DNA of 64,000 nucleotides from Planctomycetota bacterium (GCA_016795205.1 JAEUHZ010000072.1:1-64000); one strand, 5' to 3'. Counted from the stretch's first letter, positions 25,503 to 34,586 are shown. Notes: a model not told the origin generated them from the letters alone. Numbers and translations are program-made.

Positions 25503-26237
25503 ATGATCGCTTTCGACATCGAGCTCGCGTCGCTGGTCGAGATCCCACCGGGTGGTGACCTCGACGCACTCGGCCCCTTCGAACTGTCCGTGGCCGCCGC
25601 GCGCGACGACCGCGGCGGTGCGTGGACGTGGCACGGGGGCGAGCCCGCGCGCCCCGCGCCGAGGATGTCGAGCGCGGACGCACGAGCCGTGCTGCTCCAC
25701 TTGCGCGAGCGGATCCGCGCCGGCGAGACCGTCGTGGCCTGGAACGGCGTCGGCTTCGACCTGAAGTGGCTCGGGGCCGCCGCGGACGACGTGCGACTTG
25801 CGAGCGAGGTGGCGCTGGGCACTTGCGACCCGCTGCTCCAACTCTTCCACGCGCGCGGATTCCCCGTGTCGCTCGCCGCCGTGGCGGACGGGCTGGGCAT
25901 CACGCAGAAGAAGTCGATGAGCGGCGCGGAAGCTCCGCGCGCTTGGGCGCGCGGAGAGCATGCGCGCGTGATCGAGTACGTGCACGGCGATTGCTCGCTG
26001 ACCCTCGAGGTCGCGCGGCGCATCGTCGAGCGCAAGGCCGTTCGTTGGATCACGAAGCGCGGCACGCCCGCGAGCGAACCGATGGCGCGGCTGCTCACCG
26101 CGCGCGAGCTGCTCGCACTCCCGCCGCCGGACCAGTCCTGGATGACCACGCCGATCCGGCGCGAGAGGTTCTTCGATTGGCTGCGTACCGAGTCAGACTC
26201 GACTCCGCCGTTCTCGATCCAGCCCCCGCGCGCGTAG
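25503..26237 (+). CDS. Predicted DEDDy 3'-5' exonuclease (RNase H-like fold)
   Basis: The 244-residue protein shows the exonuclease motifs Asp5/Glu7 (FDIELA), the second-motif stretch AWNGVGFDLKWL, and YxxxD in the third motif (EYVHGDCSLTLEV), which places it with DEDDy exonucleases. The middle part has FPVSLAAVADGLGITQKKSMSG, as in predicted exonucleases of this class. The natural substrate is unknown; members trim DNA or RNA 3' ends. The last 20 codons are written in the left arm of a large palindrome (26178-26292), so the C-terminus (TESDSTPPFS region) is probably repeat-derived and not part of the fold. Confidence 0.75.
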   Translation: MIAFDIELASLVEIPPGGDLDALGPFELSVAAARDDRGGAWTWHGGEPARPAPRMSSADARAVLLHLRERIRAGETVVAWNGVGFDLKWLGAAADDVRLASEVALGTCDPLLQLFHARGFPVSLAAVADGLGITQKKSMSGAEAPRAWARGEHARVIEYVHGDCSLTLEVARRIVERKAVRWITKRGTPASEPMARLLTARELLALPPPDQSWMTTPIRRERFFDWLRTESDSTPPFSIQPPRA

Positions 26238-26292
26238 AGCACGGGGGGTGGATCGAAAACGGCGGAGTCGAGTCTGACTCAGTACGCAGCCA
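26178..26292. repeat. 115-bp near-perfect palindrome joining two convergent genes
   Basis: Arms 26178-26228 and 26242-26292 pair at 48 of 51 positions around a 13-nt centre; mismatches are at 26189/26281, 26213/26257 and 26222/26248. The left arm encodes the end of the exonuclease; the right arm encodes the last residues and stop of the transketolase. The core GAGTCAGACTC resembles the core of the 7668-7805 repeat. A transcript from either side would form a very stable hairpin, so it probably works as a bidirectional terminator; origin as a REP-like mobile element is inferred. Confidence 0.85.
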
Positions 26293-28612
26293 GCCGGATC
26301 AGTCGCTTCTCACGCTCTCGTGCGAACCGCGTGATGCCCTCCCAGAGGGAGTCGGGATCGATCCGGGCCTCCCGCTTGAGCTCCTCGACCGTTCCTCCCG
26401 TGCGCCAGCGGTTGTCGAAGTCGGGGCTCATGGCGTAGGCCTCGGCGACCTTGCTGCTGAGCCAGTCGTGCATGAGCCGACGCGCGCCGTTCGTGATCAC
26501 GGTCGAGTCGAGCCAGTCGCCGCGCGGCAGCACGGCGTCCTGGTACTCGCGCGGCTGCATCTGGAAGAGCTGCCAGGAGACGGCCGCGAGGACCTTCACG
26601 TTCGGGGCGCCGCTGGCAGCCAGGCGCGGCAAGAGCTGGAAGACCGACTCCGTCGTGCTCGTGCCCTGCACGAGCAGCGTGCCCTCCTTGGGCCGGTGCG
26701 GGTCGTAGTCGCGGATCACGTAGCAGCCCTTCGCTGCTTCCAGGTGCGAGGCGCAGCCCAGCGCGGCGCGGTCCGGAACCGTCACGTTCGGACGCGTCAG
26801 GTGCAATGCGACGATCGGCACGTCCGTCGCGAGCGCCGCGGCCAGCATCGGCGCGACCTCGTTGTGCTCCCACGGGTGCAGGTTGATCACGTGCCCGTCG
26901 GGGAAGAGCTGGGTCGTGCCCGGCGCGAAGATGCCGAAGTGCGTGCGGCTGTCCTCGGCCGTCTCCGGGCCGGAGTGGCCCGCGACCCAGATGATCTTGC
27001 CGACCTTGAGCGGGCAGTCCTGCGCGAGCTGCGAGAAGAGCCGCATCATCCCGTACATCAGGTAGCTGAAGGACCCGTACGTGGAGTGCGCTCCCCAGTA
27101 GCCGAGGAACTCACTCTCGGGGCGCGCACTCATGTTCACGCTGGCGAGGCCGGCCATGAGGCCGGAGTTCGTGAACTCCGTGATCTGCTGGGGCAGCAGC
27201 GCGCCGCCCGGGTTCTTGTTGCGCTCGTACCAGCCGAAGCCCTTCGACGCGCCGAAATCCTGCGCGAAGCCGAAGATCGAGGTCGACTCCGCCAGGTCGG
27301 CCGAGCACGCCAGGACCAGCGGGCGACCCATCTGCTCCTTGGCCACCGCGTTGACCCACGCGCCGAACTTCCCGAAGCCCTCCTTGTTCGCGATCTTCGT
27401 GCCCGGCGCCACGAACAGCTCCTTGGGGAGCTTCTCGAGGGCGAGCCACGAGCGGTCCGTCGCCAGGTTGGCGCCCGTGCCGAGCTTGAGCCCGGCCGGC
27501 TTCACGGGCACGGACTCACCCAGCTCGACGAGCGTGTCGGACAGGTACTCGACCAGGGCCTGGTCGTCGCGCAGCACCTGCATCACGGTCCGGAACCACG
27601 ACTGCGACTGCTCGCGGCAGGCGTCCTCGCCCGGATCCCGCGTGTCGCCGTGCCCCTCGAAGGTCGCCCCGTGCTTCCTGGTGAAGTCCTCGCGGCACTT
27701 CCAGAAGAGCTCGCTGTTGCGCCCGTGCGCCTTGCCGTGGCTCGCATAGTCGAACTTGTGGTAGCCACGCCCCTTGCGCGTCTTGACCCAGACCATGCCG
27801 GGCCGCCCCTTGGGTGCTTCGTCGTGGACGATCGCGAGCAGTGCCCGCGTGATCTCGGCGTAGTCCTCCCCCTGCTCCGTGCCCGCGACGCGCCAGCCGT
27901 ACGGCTCGAACCATTCGCGTGGCGTCCCGTAGACCATGTCCGAGCACGGTCGCGGATCGATGCCGTGGTCGTTCCAGTCGAAGAGGTAGATCAGGTTGTC
28001 GAGCCCGAGGCCCCAGGCCGAGTGCTTGACCTCGTGGTGCGCGCCGGCCGTGTGCCCGCCTTCGCCCTCCATGGCGAACACCTTGACCTCGCCCGCGCCC
28101 GCGTGCTTGAGCGCCATGGCCTCGCCCAAGGCGGCCGGCGCGCCGTGACCCGAAGGTCCCGTGTTGAACTTGAAGAAGAGCGTGTTGCCCTCCATCTCGG
28201 CGTGGCCCGGCAGGCCCTTGTTGTGCCGCAAGAACAGCAGGTGCTCCCAGGTGAGCTGCCGCTCCTTGGCGTGCGGCACCAGGAAGCGCGCATCGCCCGT
28301 CCGCTCGTAGCGCGCGCGCAGCGCCTCGTTGTAGACCGCCAGCATCGCGTACACGACCGGCGCGCAATGTCCGGCGACGAGCACGAAGCGATCGCCGAAG
28401 GCCTTCTGTGGGGATCGGATGTCGAAGCGCAGGCCCGCGCCGAGCGTCGACGCCACGAGCAGCGGCACCTTGCTGCGCGACCCGCCCGGATGGCCGGATT
28501 GCCGCAGGTTCAGCATCAGGTCGATGCACTGGTCGATCAGGTCGCCGGTCTTCTCCCAGTGGTGGAAGTGGCGGGAGAGCTGCTCGAAGGAGGGCAGGGC
28601 GGCGGTCTGCAT
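26279..28612 (-). CDS. tkt: Transketolase
   Basis: The 777-residue thiamine-diphosphate enzyme transfers two-carbon ketol units in the pentose phosphate pathway. Visible hallmarks are GHCAPVVYAML with catalytic-type His, SGHGAPAALGEAM, a ThDP-binding stretch from GEGG to NDHGID, and in the C-terminal half LACSADLAESTSIFG, FSYLMYGMMRL and HSGPETAEDSRTHFG. It is about 100 residues longer than standard transketolases; the extra residues are spread through the middle, not appended. The start at ATG 28612 was chosen because homology begins there, though the frame is open far upstream. It is probably a single-gene transcript ending in the palindrome. Confidence 0.88.
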   Translation of the reverse strand: MQTAALPSFEQLSRHFHHWEKTGDLIDQCIDLMLNLRQSGHPGGSRSKVPLLVASTLGAGLRFDIRSPQKAFGDRFVLVAGHCAPVVYAMLAVYNEALRARYERTGDARFLVPHAKERQLTWEHLLFLRHNKGLPGHAEMEGNTLFFKFNTGPSGHGAPAALGEAMALKHAGAGEVKVFAMEGEGGHTAGAHHEVKHSAWGLGLDNLIYLFDWNDHGIDPRPCSDMVYGTPREWFEPYGWRVAGTEQGEDYAEITRALLAIVHDEAPKGRPGMVWVKTRKGRGYHKFDYASHGKAHGRNSELFWKCREDFTRKHGATFEGHGDTRDPGEDACREQSQSWFRTVMQVLRDDQALVEYLSDTLVELGESVPVKPAGLKLGTGANLATDRSWLALEKLPKELFVAPGTKIANKEGFGKFGAWVNAVAKEQMGRPLVLACSADLAESTSIFGFAQDFGASKGFGWYERNKNPGGALLPQQITEFTNSGLMAGLASVNMSARPESEFLGYWGAHSTYGSFSYLMYGMMRLFSQLAQDCPLKVGKIIWVAGHSGPETAEDSRTHFGIFAPGTTQLFPDGHVINLHPWEHNEVAPMLAAALATDVPIVALHLTRPNVTVPDRAALGCASHLEAAKGCYVIRDYDPHRPKEGTLLVQGTSTTESVFQLLPRLAASGAPNVKVLAAVSWQLFQMQPREYQDAVLPRGDWLDSTVITNGARRLMHDWLSSKVAEAYAMSPDFDNRWRTGGTVEELKREARIDPDSLWEGITRFAREREKRLIRLAAY

Positions 28613-28760
28613 TGCGGCTCGGCGGGGGGGAGGGGCGGACGGCACGCGAGTATACGCACGAGCCGCGGCGCCGGTCTCTGGAGCTGCCTCCGGTCGCGGC
28701 CCCGCTCCGACCCTCCGGTTCGGCGGTACCGCGAGTTGCAGAGCGCGGCCGTCGAGCACG

Positions 28761-28766
28761 TAGGAT
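28761..28766 (+). promoter_or_regulatory. -10-like TAGGAT upstream of the 28832 lipoprotein
   Basis: TAGGAT lies 65 nt before the start; TTGCAG at 28736-28741 is a candidate -35 with a 19-nt spacer. Pattern match only. Confidence 0.3.
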
Positions 28767-28831
28767 TGTCGCGGGCCGCGCCGCGCACGGCGGCGCGGGC
28801 CTCCACGCATCCTCACGGCAGGAGACCGCTC

Positions 28832-29272
28832 ATGCAGCAATCCCAGTGGCTCGTCGCGTCCGTTCTCACCCTCGCCCTCCCGCTGGTCGCGTGCTCGAAG
28901 GAGGAGACGCAGGCCGCCGGCCAATCGGCCTCGAAGGCCGTCGACGCGGCGAAGGAGATGGGGGCCAAGGCGGCGGATGAGATCGCCCGGCAGTTCGGCG
29001 AGCTGAAGTCGAAGGCCGAGGGGCAGACCGCCGGCGTCGACGCCGCGATCGCCGACCTCAAGCGCAAGGCCGAGGCCAAGGGCGCCGAGGCCAAGACCTC
29101 GATCGACGCGCTGGTCGCCGACCTCGCGAAGAAGAAGGACGAGATCGTGAAGATGGTCTCGTCGCTCGACGTCAAGGCGCTCGATGCCAAGGCGCTCGAG
29201 GACGCCAAGAAGAAGCTCGAGCCGCTGCTCGCGGAGCTCCAGAAGCTCATCGACAAGGCCAAGTCGATGTGA
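28832..29272 (+). CDS. Small coiled-coil lipoprotein
   Basis: The 146-residue protein has a lipobox LPLVAC (Cys21); the rest is an uninterrupted Ala/Lys/Glu/Asp-rich helix (heptads through ADLKRKAEAKGAE, DALVADLAKKKDEI, KKKLEPLLAELQKLI). It resembles Lpp-like or apolipoprotein-like helical envelope proteins. A GGAG site precedes the start. Function is unknown; a structural envelope or periplasmic tether role is likely. Confidence 0.75.
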   Translation: MQQSQWLVASVLTLALPLVACSKEETQAAGQSASKAVDAAKEMGAKAADEIARQFGELKSKAEGQTAGVDAAIADLKRKAEAKGAEAKTSIDALVADLAKKKDEIVKMVSSLDVKALDAKALEDAKKKLEPLLAELQKLIDKAKSM

Positions 29273-29303
29273 CGGTCGGCTGGCCGCGCGGGGGGGCGAG
29301 CCC

Positions 29304-30467
29304 CTACTCGGCCCAGAAGCGCTCGAGGGCGTCGAGGGCCGAGTTGGGATCTCCACGACCCCGCCAGCGGAAGGACTCGAGGAGCGCGGCGACCGCGGCA
29401 GCCTCGGCCGGGTCGTCGAGCTCCGCGCGCCGCAGCACTGGCCACACCGTGCGCCACATGCGGCCCGCGAGACGTCCGGGCGGCTCGCGCTCGCCGGCCG
29501 CCGCCAGCGCGTTGATCGACAACGCCACGGCGACCTCTGGATCCTCCTCGCGCGCCACGCGCTCGACGAGCCGTCGCAGGACGGCCTCCGAGCGCAGCTT
29601 CCACAGGCCCTTCGCGGTGGCCATGCGCACGCCACGGTCCGGATCGTCGAGGCGTGCGAGCCACTCGGCCTCGGTCTGCGGCGCCAGGGTCCGCAGCAGG
29701 CGGTCGCGCGCCTCCACCACGCCCATCGAGCGCGCGCGCGCGCTCCAGGCGCGCCAGTCGACCTGCCCGGTCTCGCGGTAGAGGTCGAAGACGATGGCCC
29801 ACCCGACGAAGTGCACGAGCACGTTCTCACGCAGGTCGGTGCCGTGCTCGGCGCGCACGGCGAGCAGGCGCGCGAGCTCGCGCTCGTCGGGCGTGCGCGC
29901 GCGCAGCTCGCGCAGCGGCCAGCACGCCAGCCCGTCCACGACCCAGCGATCCCCGTCCAGGAACCCGTCGCCCAGGACACAGGCGAGTCCCTCCTCGAAC
30001 CACAGGGGCAGCTTGGGATCGATCTCGGCGATCCGCGCGTGCACGAGCTCGTGCACCGCGGTGCCCGGATCGGCGCTGCTGGCGTAGACGCCGGCCGCGG
30101 GCCCGAACGGGCCGGCGCCGCGCGTGTGGTAGGCGCGCACGCGCGCCCGGCCGATGCCCGGAACCTCCTGCACGGCGCCGACTCCTCGCGCTGCGCCGCC
30201 CTCCTCGAAGGCATGCACGCGCACGGGCGCGCGGAAGGGTCCGAACACCGACTCGACCGCGACGAAGGCCGGATCGTACGCGCGTTGGAAGGCCGCGACA
30301 TCGACGCGGTTGGGATGCTCGGAGTGCAGCGACCAGCCCGGGAAGGTCTCCACGCGCTGCCAGGACGTGCACCCCGCGAGCGTCGCCAGCGCGGCCGCGA
30401 GCACGGTCACGCACGCCGCGCGCCTCGCGCCGCGGAGCTCTACGGTCCGGTCGAGCAAAGCCCTCAC
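29304..30467 (-). CDS. Peptidase MA-like gluzincin lipoprotein with HEAT-like tail
   Basis: The 387-residue protein has a lipobox LATLAGC (Cys33). The zinc motif is HELVH (His139, Glu140, His143), with a downstream WFEEGLA (about 156-162) giving the third ligand Glu, the pattern of the peptidase MA superfamily. The C-terminal part (about 270-387) has short helical repeats (LDDPDRGVRMATAKGLWKL, EDPEVAVALSINALAAAG) like HEAT repeats. The substrate is unknown. It lies 46 nt downstream of the type III PKS gene on the same strand and may be the last gene of that operon. Confidence 0.75.
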   Translation of the reverse strand: MRALLDRTVELRGARRAACVTVLAAALATLAGCTSWQRVETFPGWSLHSEHPNRVDVAAFQRAYDPAFVAVESVFGPFRAPVRVHAFEEGGAARGVGAVQEVPGIGRARVRAYHTRGAGPFGPAAGVYASSADPGTAVHELVHARIAEIDPKLPLWFEEGLACVLGDGFLDGDRWVVDGLACWPLRELRARTPDERELARLLAVRAEHGTDLRENVLVHFVGWAIVFDLYRETGQVDWRAWSARARSMGVVEARDRLLRTLAPQTEAEWLARLDDPDRGVRMATAKGLWKLRSEAVLRRLVERVAREEDPEVAVALSINALAAAGEREPPGRLAGRMWRTVWPVLRRAELDDPAEAAAVAALLESFRWRGRGDPNSALDALERFWAE

Positions 30468-30513
30468 GCCCCGAGCCTAACCGCGACCGGCGCGCGCGCA
30501 CGTTCGAGGCCTG

Positions 30514-31563
30514 TCACCACTCCAGGAGCAGGATCTCCGAACAGAACCCGGGTCCCATGGCCAGCATGACCCCGGGAACGCCGGGCGCGGGTCGTCGCGA
30601 GGCGATCGTGCGCTCCAGGATCAACAGCGCGGACGCGCTGGACAGGTTGCCCGTGTCGCGCAACGCCTGCCAGGAGAGCGCCAGGTCCTCGTCCGTGAGG
30701 CCCAGCCCGTCGCGCGCCGCCGCCAGCACCTTGGGGCCACCCGGATGGCAGACCCAGGAGCGGATGTCACCCGTGCGCAGGCCGCGGCTCGCGAGGAACG
30801 CCTCGACGTCCGGGCCCAGGCGCTCGCGCGCGATCGTGGGCACGGCCGGGGAGAGCACGAGGTGGAAGCCGTGCTCCGAGATGCGCCAGCCCATCACGTC
30901 CTCCGTGTCCGGGTAGAACACGGAGCGCGTGTCGACGATGCGGGGCCCGTCGGCAGGACGGTCCTCACCGACGACGACGGCGCAGGTCGCACCGTCGCCG
31001 AACAGGCCGGTCGAGATCACGTGCGCGAGGGAGACGTCATCCCGCTGCCAGTTCAGGGAGCACAGCTCGACCGTCAGCACGAGCGCGACGCCAGCGCGCC
31101 TGCCCCGCACGAAGTCGGCCGCGCGCGACACGGCGGCCGCGCCGGCGACGCAGCCCAGGCCGAACATCGGCACGCGCCGGAGATCGGGCCGGAAGCGCAG
31201 GCGATTCGCCAGGCGCGCGTCGAGCGAGGGCGCGGCCAGGCCGGTCACCGTCGAGAAGAAGATCGCGTCGACGTCCCGTGGCGCGAGTCCGGCGCGATCG
31301 AGCGCGCGCTGGATGGCTTTCTCGCCCAGCTCGAGCGCCACACGGATCCAGACGTCGTTGAGCTCGCCGAAGGTCCGCGGGGTCTCGTAGTCCGCGAGCG
31401 GCAGCGCGAAGTGGCGTCCCTCGACGCCGCAATTCGTGAACAGCGTCGGGAGCCGGCGCACGATCTCGGGCTTGTCCGCCCAGATCCGGGCGAGGAGCTC
31501 CCGGACGGAACGCTGGTCGTGGTAGTGGTCGGGGAAGGCGCTGGCGACGGCGGCGATCTTCAT
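30514..31563 (-). CDS. Type III polyketide synthase (chalcone/alkylresorcinol synthase-like)
   Basis: The 349-residue thiolase-fold enzyme condenses acyl starters with malonyl-CoA without an acyl carrier protein. The triad is complete: Cys138 in GLGCVAG, His273 in VCHPGGP and Asn306 in DTGNLSSAS. Length fits the family. The closing GFCSEILLLEW is the usual C-terminal lid region. In bacteria such enzymes make alkylresorcinols, alkylpyrones or naphthalene-type phenols. Neighbours encoding an ICMT-like methyltransferase and a UbiG-like methyltransferase suggest the phenolic product is methylated, as for Streptomyces SrsA products. The start overlaps the methyltransferase stop (ATGA). Confidence 0.9.
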   Translation of the reverse strand: MKIAAVASAFPDHYHDQRSVRELLARIWADKPEIVRRLPTLFTNCGVEGRHFALPLADYETPRTFGELNDVWIRVALELGEKAIQRALDRAGLAPRDVDAIFFSTVTGLAAPSLDARLANRLRFRPDLRRVPMFGLGCVAGAAAVSRAADFVRGRRAGVALVLTVELCSLNWQRDDVSLAHVISTGLFGDGATCAVVVGEDRPADGPRIVDTRSVFYPDTEDVMGWRISEHGFHLVLSPAVPTIARERLGPDVEAFLASRGLRTGDIRSWVCHPGGPKVLAAARDGLGLTDEDLALSWQALRDTGNLSSASALLILERTIASRRPAPGVPGVMLAMGPGFCSEILLLEW

Positions 31564-32297
31564 GGGCGGAATCCAGGCAGGATGTAGGGCACGCTGCGCC
31601 GATAGTTCGAGTACAGGTTGCCGTAATGGGAGAGGTAGCGCCGCTCCTTGTGCAGCGGGCCGACGATGCAGTAGGCCGTCCAGGCGACGGCCAGGGCCAG
31701 GCGATCCAGGGTCAGGACCGGTCCCGTCCACAGTGTGGCAGCAAAGGCGAGGTAGACGGGCTGGCGGCAGATCCGGAAGAGCCCCGCGGTCGGGAAGGTC
31801 CCGAAATCGGGCCGGTCGCCACGCAGCACGGCCGTCCAGCCGATCGATCCTGTCTGGATGGGCAAGCCGGCGTCGTACAGGGCCTTCACCAGGAACAGCC
31901 AACTCGCCGCGAAGAGCCCCTCGAAGACCCAGCGCGTGCCGCCGGTCGCCTCGAACAGCACGATGCCGCTCGGTGACCAGCACAGGAACGTGACGAGGAG
32001 CTGCGCGCTCGCCAGCGCGGCGAAGGTCGTCGGCGCGAGCGCGGATCCCAACGCCCGCGGCGCGAGGCGGGCGAGCACGCCACGACCGCGACGCGCGAGC
32101 AGGAACGAGTGGATCAGCGGGAATTGCAGCGCCAGCAGCGTGTTCGCCGCCAGCGCGGCGCCACCCTCGAGGCGCCCGAGCCCGAGGCCCAGTCCGCCGT
32201 GGAGCGCCATGACCATGACGCCGATCGCGACGACGAACAGCGCGTGGTTCGCGATCCCGTAGGCGAGCGCGATGGCGATGCGGGGCCCGCGGCTCAT
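31560..32297 (-). CDS. Isoprenylcysteine carboxyl methyltransferase-family membrane protein
   Basis: The 245-residue membrane protein has about six hydrophobic helices and the family's C-terminal pattern: FRICRQPVYLAFAATLW, then LHKERRYLSHYGNLYSNYRRSVPYILP, where the KERRYL/YGxxYxxYR region binds SAM and product. In phenolic-lipid clusters such as srs, an ICMT-family enzyme (SrsB) methylates the phenol hydroxyl of the PKS product; this gene is next to a PKS and fits that job. ATGA overlaps exist on both sides. Confidence 0.8.
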   Translation of the reverse strand: MSRGPRIAIALAYGIANHALFVVAIGVMVMALHGGLGLGLGRLEGGAALAANTLLALQFPLIHSFLLARRGRGVLARLAPRALGSALAPTTFAALASAQLLVTFLCWSPSGIVLFEATGGTRWVFEGLFAASWLFLVKALYDAGLPIQTGSIGWTAVLRGDRPDFGTFPTAGLFRICRQPVYLAFAATLWTGPVLTLDRLALAVAWTAYCIVGPLHKERRYLSHYGNLYSNYRRSVPYILPGFRP

Positions 32298-32995
32298 CGC
32301 TCCTCCTTCGCGAACAGCGCGCTGTAGCCGACCGAGAGGTCGTGGCTCCGGCGCAGGACGATCGCCCAGCGCAGCGCCGTGCGCGCCACGTCGACCGCTT
32401 CGCCCTGGATGCGGCTGAGCCGCAGCCCGAGCGCGGAGGCCTCGTCGCGCAGCAGCTCGGGCGGCACGAACATCCGATGGTCGTGCGTTCCGCGCGGAAT
32501 GAGCCGCAAGGCCTCGGCCAGGTCCACCGCCATGAGCTTCGCGCGCGCCGTGCGGTTGATCGTGCTCACGAACAGGAATCCACCGGGCCGCAGCACGCGC
32601 GCGGCCTCCGCGAGGGCGGCCTCCACGGGCTGTACGTGCTCGAGGACGTCGGCGAGCAGCACGACGTCGGCGCAGCCGTCCGCGAGCGGCGAGCGCAGCA
32701 GGTCGCCGCGCACGAAGCGCGCGCCCAGGCGCTCGGTCGCGGCCCGCAGGCTGCCCAGGGACTGGTCGACGCCGATGACCCGGCCGCCGGCGCGCAGCAG
32801 CGGCTCGGCGAGCAGTCCACCGCCACAGCCGAGATCCGCGACGGTCCGCCCAGAGAGGTCGTCGCCGATCCACTCGCGCAAGAGCTCCACGCGAAACGCG
32901 TTCACCGAGTGCAGTGAACGGAAGGCCGCGGAGCGTGGGTCCCACCACGACGCGGACTCGCGCTCGTAGATCGACAGGTCGTTGACGCGGACCAC
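32294..32995 (-). CDS. UbiG-like SAM-dependent O-methyltransferase
   Basis: The 233-residue class I methyltransferase starts at GTG 32995. The N-terminal YERESASWWDPRSAAFRSLHSVN segment is characteristic of UbiG, followed by the SAM motif VADLGCGGGLLAEPL and post-motifs VLLADVLEHV and VLRPGGFLFVSTINR. UbiG methylates ring hydroxyls of ubiquinone precursors; here it sits inside a PKS operon, so a phenolic polyketide ring is the likelier acceptor. A true quinone-biosynthesis role cannot be excluded. Confidence 0.8.
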   Translation of the reverse strand: MVRVNDLSIYERESASWWDPRSAAFRSLHSVNAFRVELLREWIGDDLSGRTVADLGCGGGLLAEPLLRAGGRVIGVDQSLGSLRAATERLGARFVRGDLLRSPLADGCADVVLLADVLEHVQPVEAALAEAARVLRPGGFLFVSTINRTARAKLMAVDLAEALRLIPRGTHDHRMFVPPELLRDEASALGLRLSRIQGEAVDVARTALRWAIVLRRSHDLSVGYSALFAKEER

Positions 32996-33417
32996 TACTG
33001 CACCCGGCAGCGCCGCAGGATCACGACGCCTCCATCGCCCTCGAGCCTCAGATGATCCTCGGCTGCGGCGACCGGCGCCGTCTGGCCGTCCCCCAGGTCG
33101 AGCTGGCCGTCGGAGAGCGTCCAGGATCCGCTCAGGGTCTGGAAGACCGGATGCGTCTCGCCGAGGACCAGGGCGGCCCCCGAGTACGTGCCGTCGGCGG
33201 CGAAGGCGTACCAGACGCGCCAGAGGGCCGCGGCCGCCTCGCCCTCGATCGAGGCCGATTCGAACAGGCCGGCGACGTCGTCCGGCGTGGCCGGGCGCCA
33301 CTCGAGCGGGGCGGAGTCCAGCGCGACGGCGCGGCCGGAACTCTGGACGACGCTCGGCGCGATGCAGGCCGGGGCGCCGAGCGCGGCCAGCGCGAGCAGC
33401 AGGGTGCCGCGGCTCAT
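32995..33417 (-). CDS. Small lipoprotein of unknown function
   Basis: The 140-residue protein has a signal peptide ending in APAC (Cys18; imperfect lipobox). The body has a YAFADGTYSGAALVLG and SGSWTLSDGQLDLGDG pattern, like lipocalin-type or copper-resistance NlpE-type beta structures. No function is assigned. The stop overlaps the next start by 1 nt and the start overlaps the YceI stop (ATGA), so it belongs to the PKS operon. It could bind or transfer the hydrophobic product. Confidence 0.6.
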   Translation of the reverse strand: MSRGTLLLALAALGAPACIAPSVVQSSGRAVALDSAPLEWRPATPDDVAGLFESASIEGEAAAALWRVWYAFAADGTYSGAALVLGETHPVFQTLSGSWTLSDGQLDLGDGQTAPVAAAEDHLRLEGDGGVVILRRCRVQ

Positions 33418-34586
33418 CGGGCCGCCTCGTCGGCGGGACCGAGCGTGCGCGCGCGCAGCGCGATCCACAACGTCGCCTCGTCCTCGACGGAGATCAGGCC
33501 GAGCTTCGAGGGCGGCTTCACGCCGTAGTCGCTGAGGCGGATCTTCGTCTGGCCCTCGATCGCGAGGCGCTTCGACGCGTCGACGGTGGCGGCGACGGTC
33601 ATCGCGATCGGCTTCGTCACGCCGTGGACCGTGAGTCGGCCGCGCGCCACGCCCGCGACCTTCTGCGCGGCGGCATCGACGCTCGAGGCCTCGAACGACT
33701 CCCAGTCGAAGCGCAGGTCGGGGTGCTTCGCAGGCTCCAGCAGCTCGCGCATGCTCTCGTCACGTGCTTCCAGGCCGGTGTCCAGCGACGCCGACTTGGC
33801 GCGGACGAAACCGCCGCAGCCCTCGGCCGGGCGAGCCAGGTTGGCCGTGAAGTCGCCCTCGACCGAGGTCGTGACGCCGCTGAAGTCGTGGAGCGTGCTG
33901 CGCGCGTCGAAGCCGACGCGCGACAGGTTCGGCAACACCGAGTAGCGCTGCCGGCGGTCGAACGCGAAGGCCTGCGAGGGGATCTTGAACGAGAGGAAGC
34001 CCTTCGTGGCGGGCTTCGGCGCCGGTGCTTCGGGCCCGGCCTCGAGCCCGGGATCCGCGGCGATCGCGACCGCGGCTTCCACCTCGGGCGTGATGCCCGT
34101 CCCGGCCAGCGGTAGCGCGGCGGGCACGACGGCGGCCGGGACCTCGGCGCCTCCCGCGTCTGCTGCGGCGCCGGCGTGGCGGCCCTCGGCCAGCCGCGCG
34201 AGCGCGGTCCCGAGCTCAGCGCGCGAGCTCGCGGCGTTGCGCGCGTCCTCGGCGACGCGCGTGCGCAGGGCCGCGAGCTCGGCTCGCAGCCCGGCGATCG
34301 CCGCTTCGAGCGAGCGCTCGCGCTCCGTGGCGCCGCCCTCGAGCGCGTCGTGGAGGAGCTGCAGGCGGTCGGCCAGGCCCTCTCCGAGCGCGCGCACCTC
34401 GTCACGCGCCGCGCCGACGTCCGCGGCGACGAGCGCCAGCGGGTCCGGGCCGCGCCGGGCTGCGTCCTCCTCGGACTGGATCGTGACGTGGACCTTGTCC
34501 CCGAGGTTCACGAGCGCCGCGACCGAGATGCCGGCGACGGCGAGCAGGGCCAGGGCCAGGATCGACATCCGGAGCTTCGGGGTCAT
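33414..34586 (-). CDS. YceI-domain protein with coiled-coil N-terminus
   Basis: The 390-residue protein has an N-terminal membrane anchor (about 8-26), a coiled coil (about 50-125), an Ala/Pro linker, and a C-terminal YceI lipocalin-like domain (about 205-385) with SRVGFDARSTLHDFSG, AKSASLDTGLEARDE and GRLTVHGVTKPIAMTV motifs. YceI domains bind isoprenoids and other long-chain lipids in the periplasm. As first gene of the operon that ends in the type III PKS, it probably carries the lipid product or its acyl precursor across the envelope. Confidence 0.8.
   Translation of the reverse strand: MTPKLRMSILALALLAVAGISVAALVNLGDKVHVTIQSEEDAARRGPDPLALVAADVGAARDEVRALGEGLADRLQLLHDALEGGATERERSLEAAIAGLRAELAALRTRVAEDARNAASSRAELGTALARLAEGRHAGAAADAGGAEVPAAVVPAALPLAGTGITPEVEAAVAIAADPGLEAGPEAPAPKPATKGFLSFKIPSQAFAFDRRQRYSVLPNLSRVGFDARSTLHDFSGVTTSVEGDFTANLARPAEGCGGFVRAKSASLDTGLEARDESMRELLEPAKHPDLRFDWESFEASSVDAAAQKVAGVARGRLTVHGVTKPIAMTVAATVDASKRLAIEGQTKIRLSDYGVKPPSKLGLISVEDEATLWIALRARTLGPADEAAR

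Noticed and set aside
25622..29272. 1216-codon frame that would fuse a long region to the 28832 lipoprotein
   Set aside because: Only the part from 28832 has a lipobox, ribosome site and sensible composition; the rest is antisense to transketolase.
28613..30301. Extension of the transketolase frame to 1340 codons
   Set aside because: The upstream part overlaps the 28832 lipoprotein and the peptidase MA gene; transketolase similarity starts at ATG 28612.
32294..32995. Assignment of this gene as true ubiG of ubiquinone synthesis
   Set aside because: No other ubiquinone genes nearby and it is embedded in a PKS operon; kept as UbiG-like without symbol.
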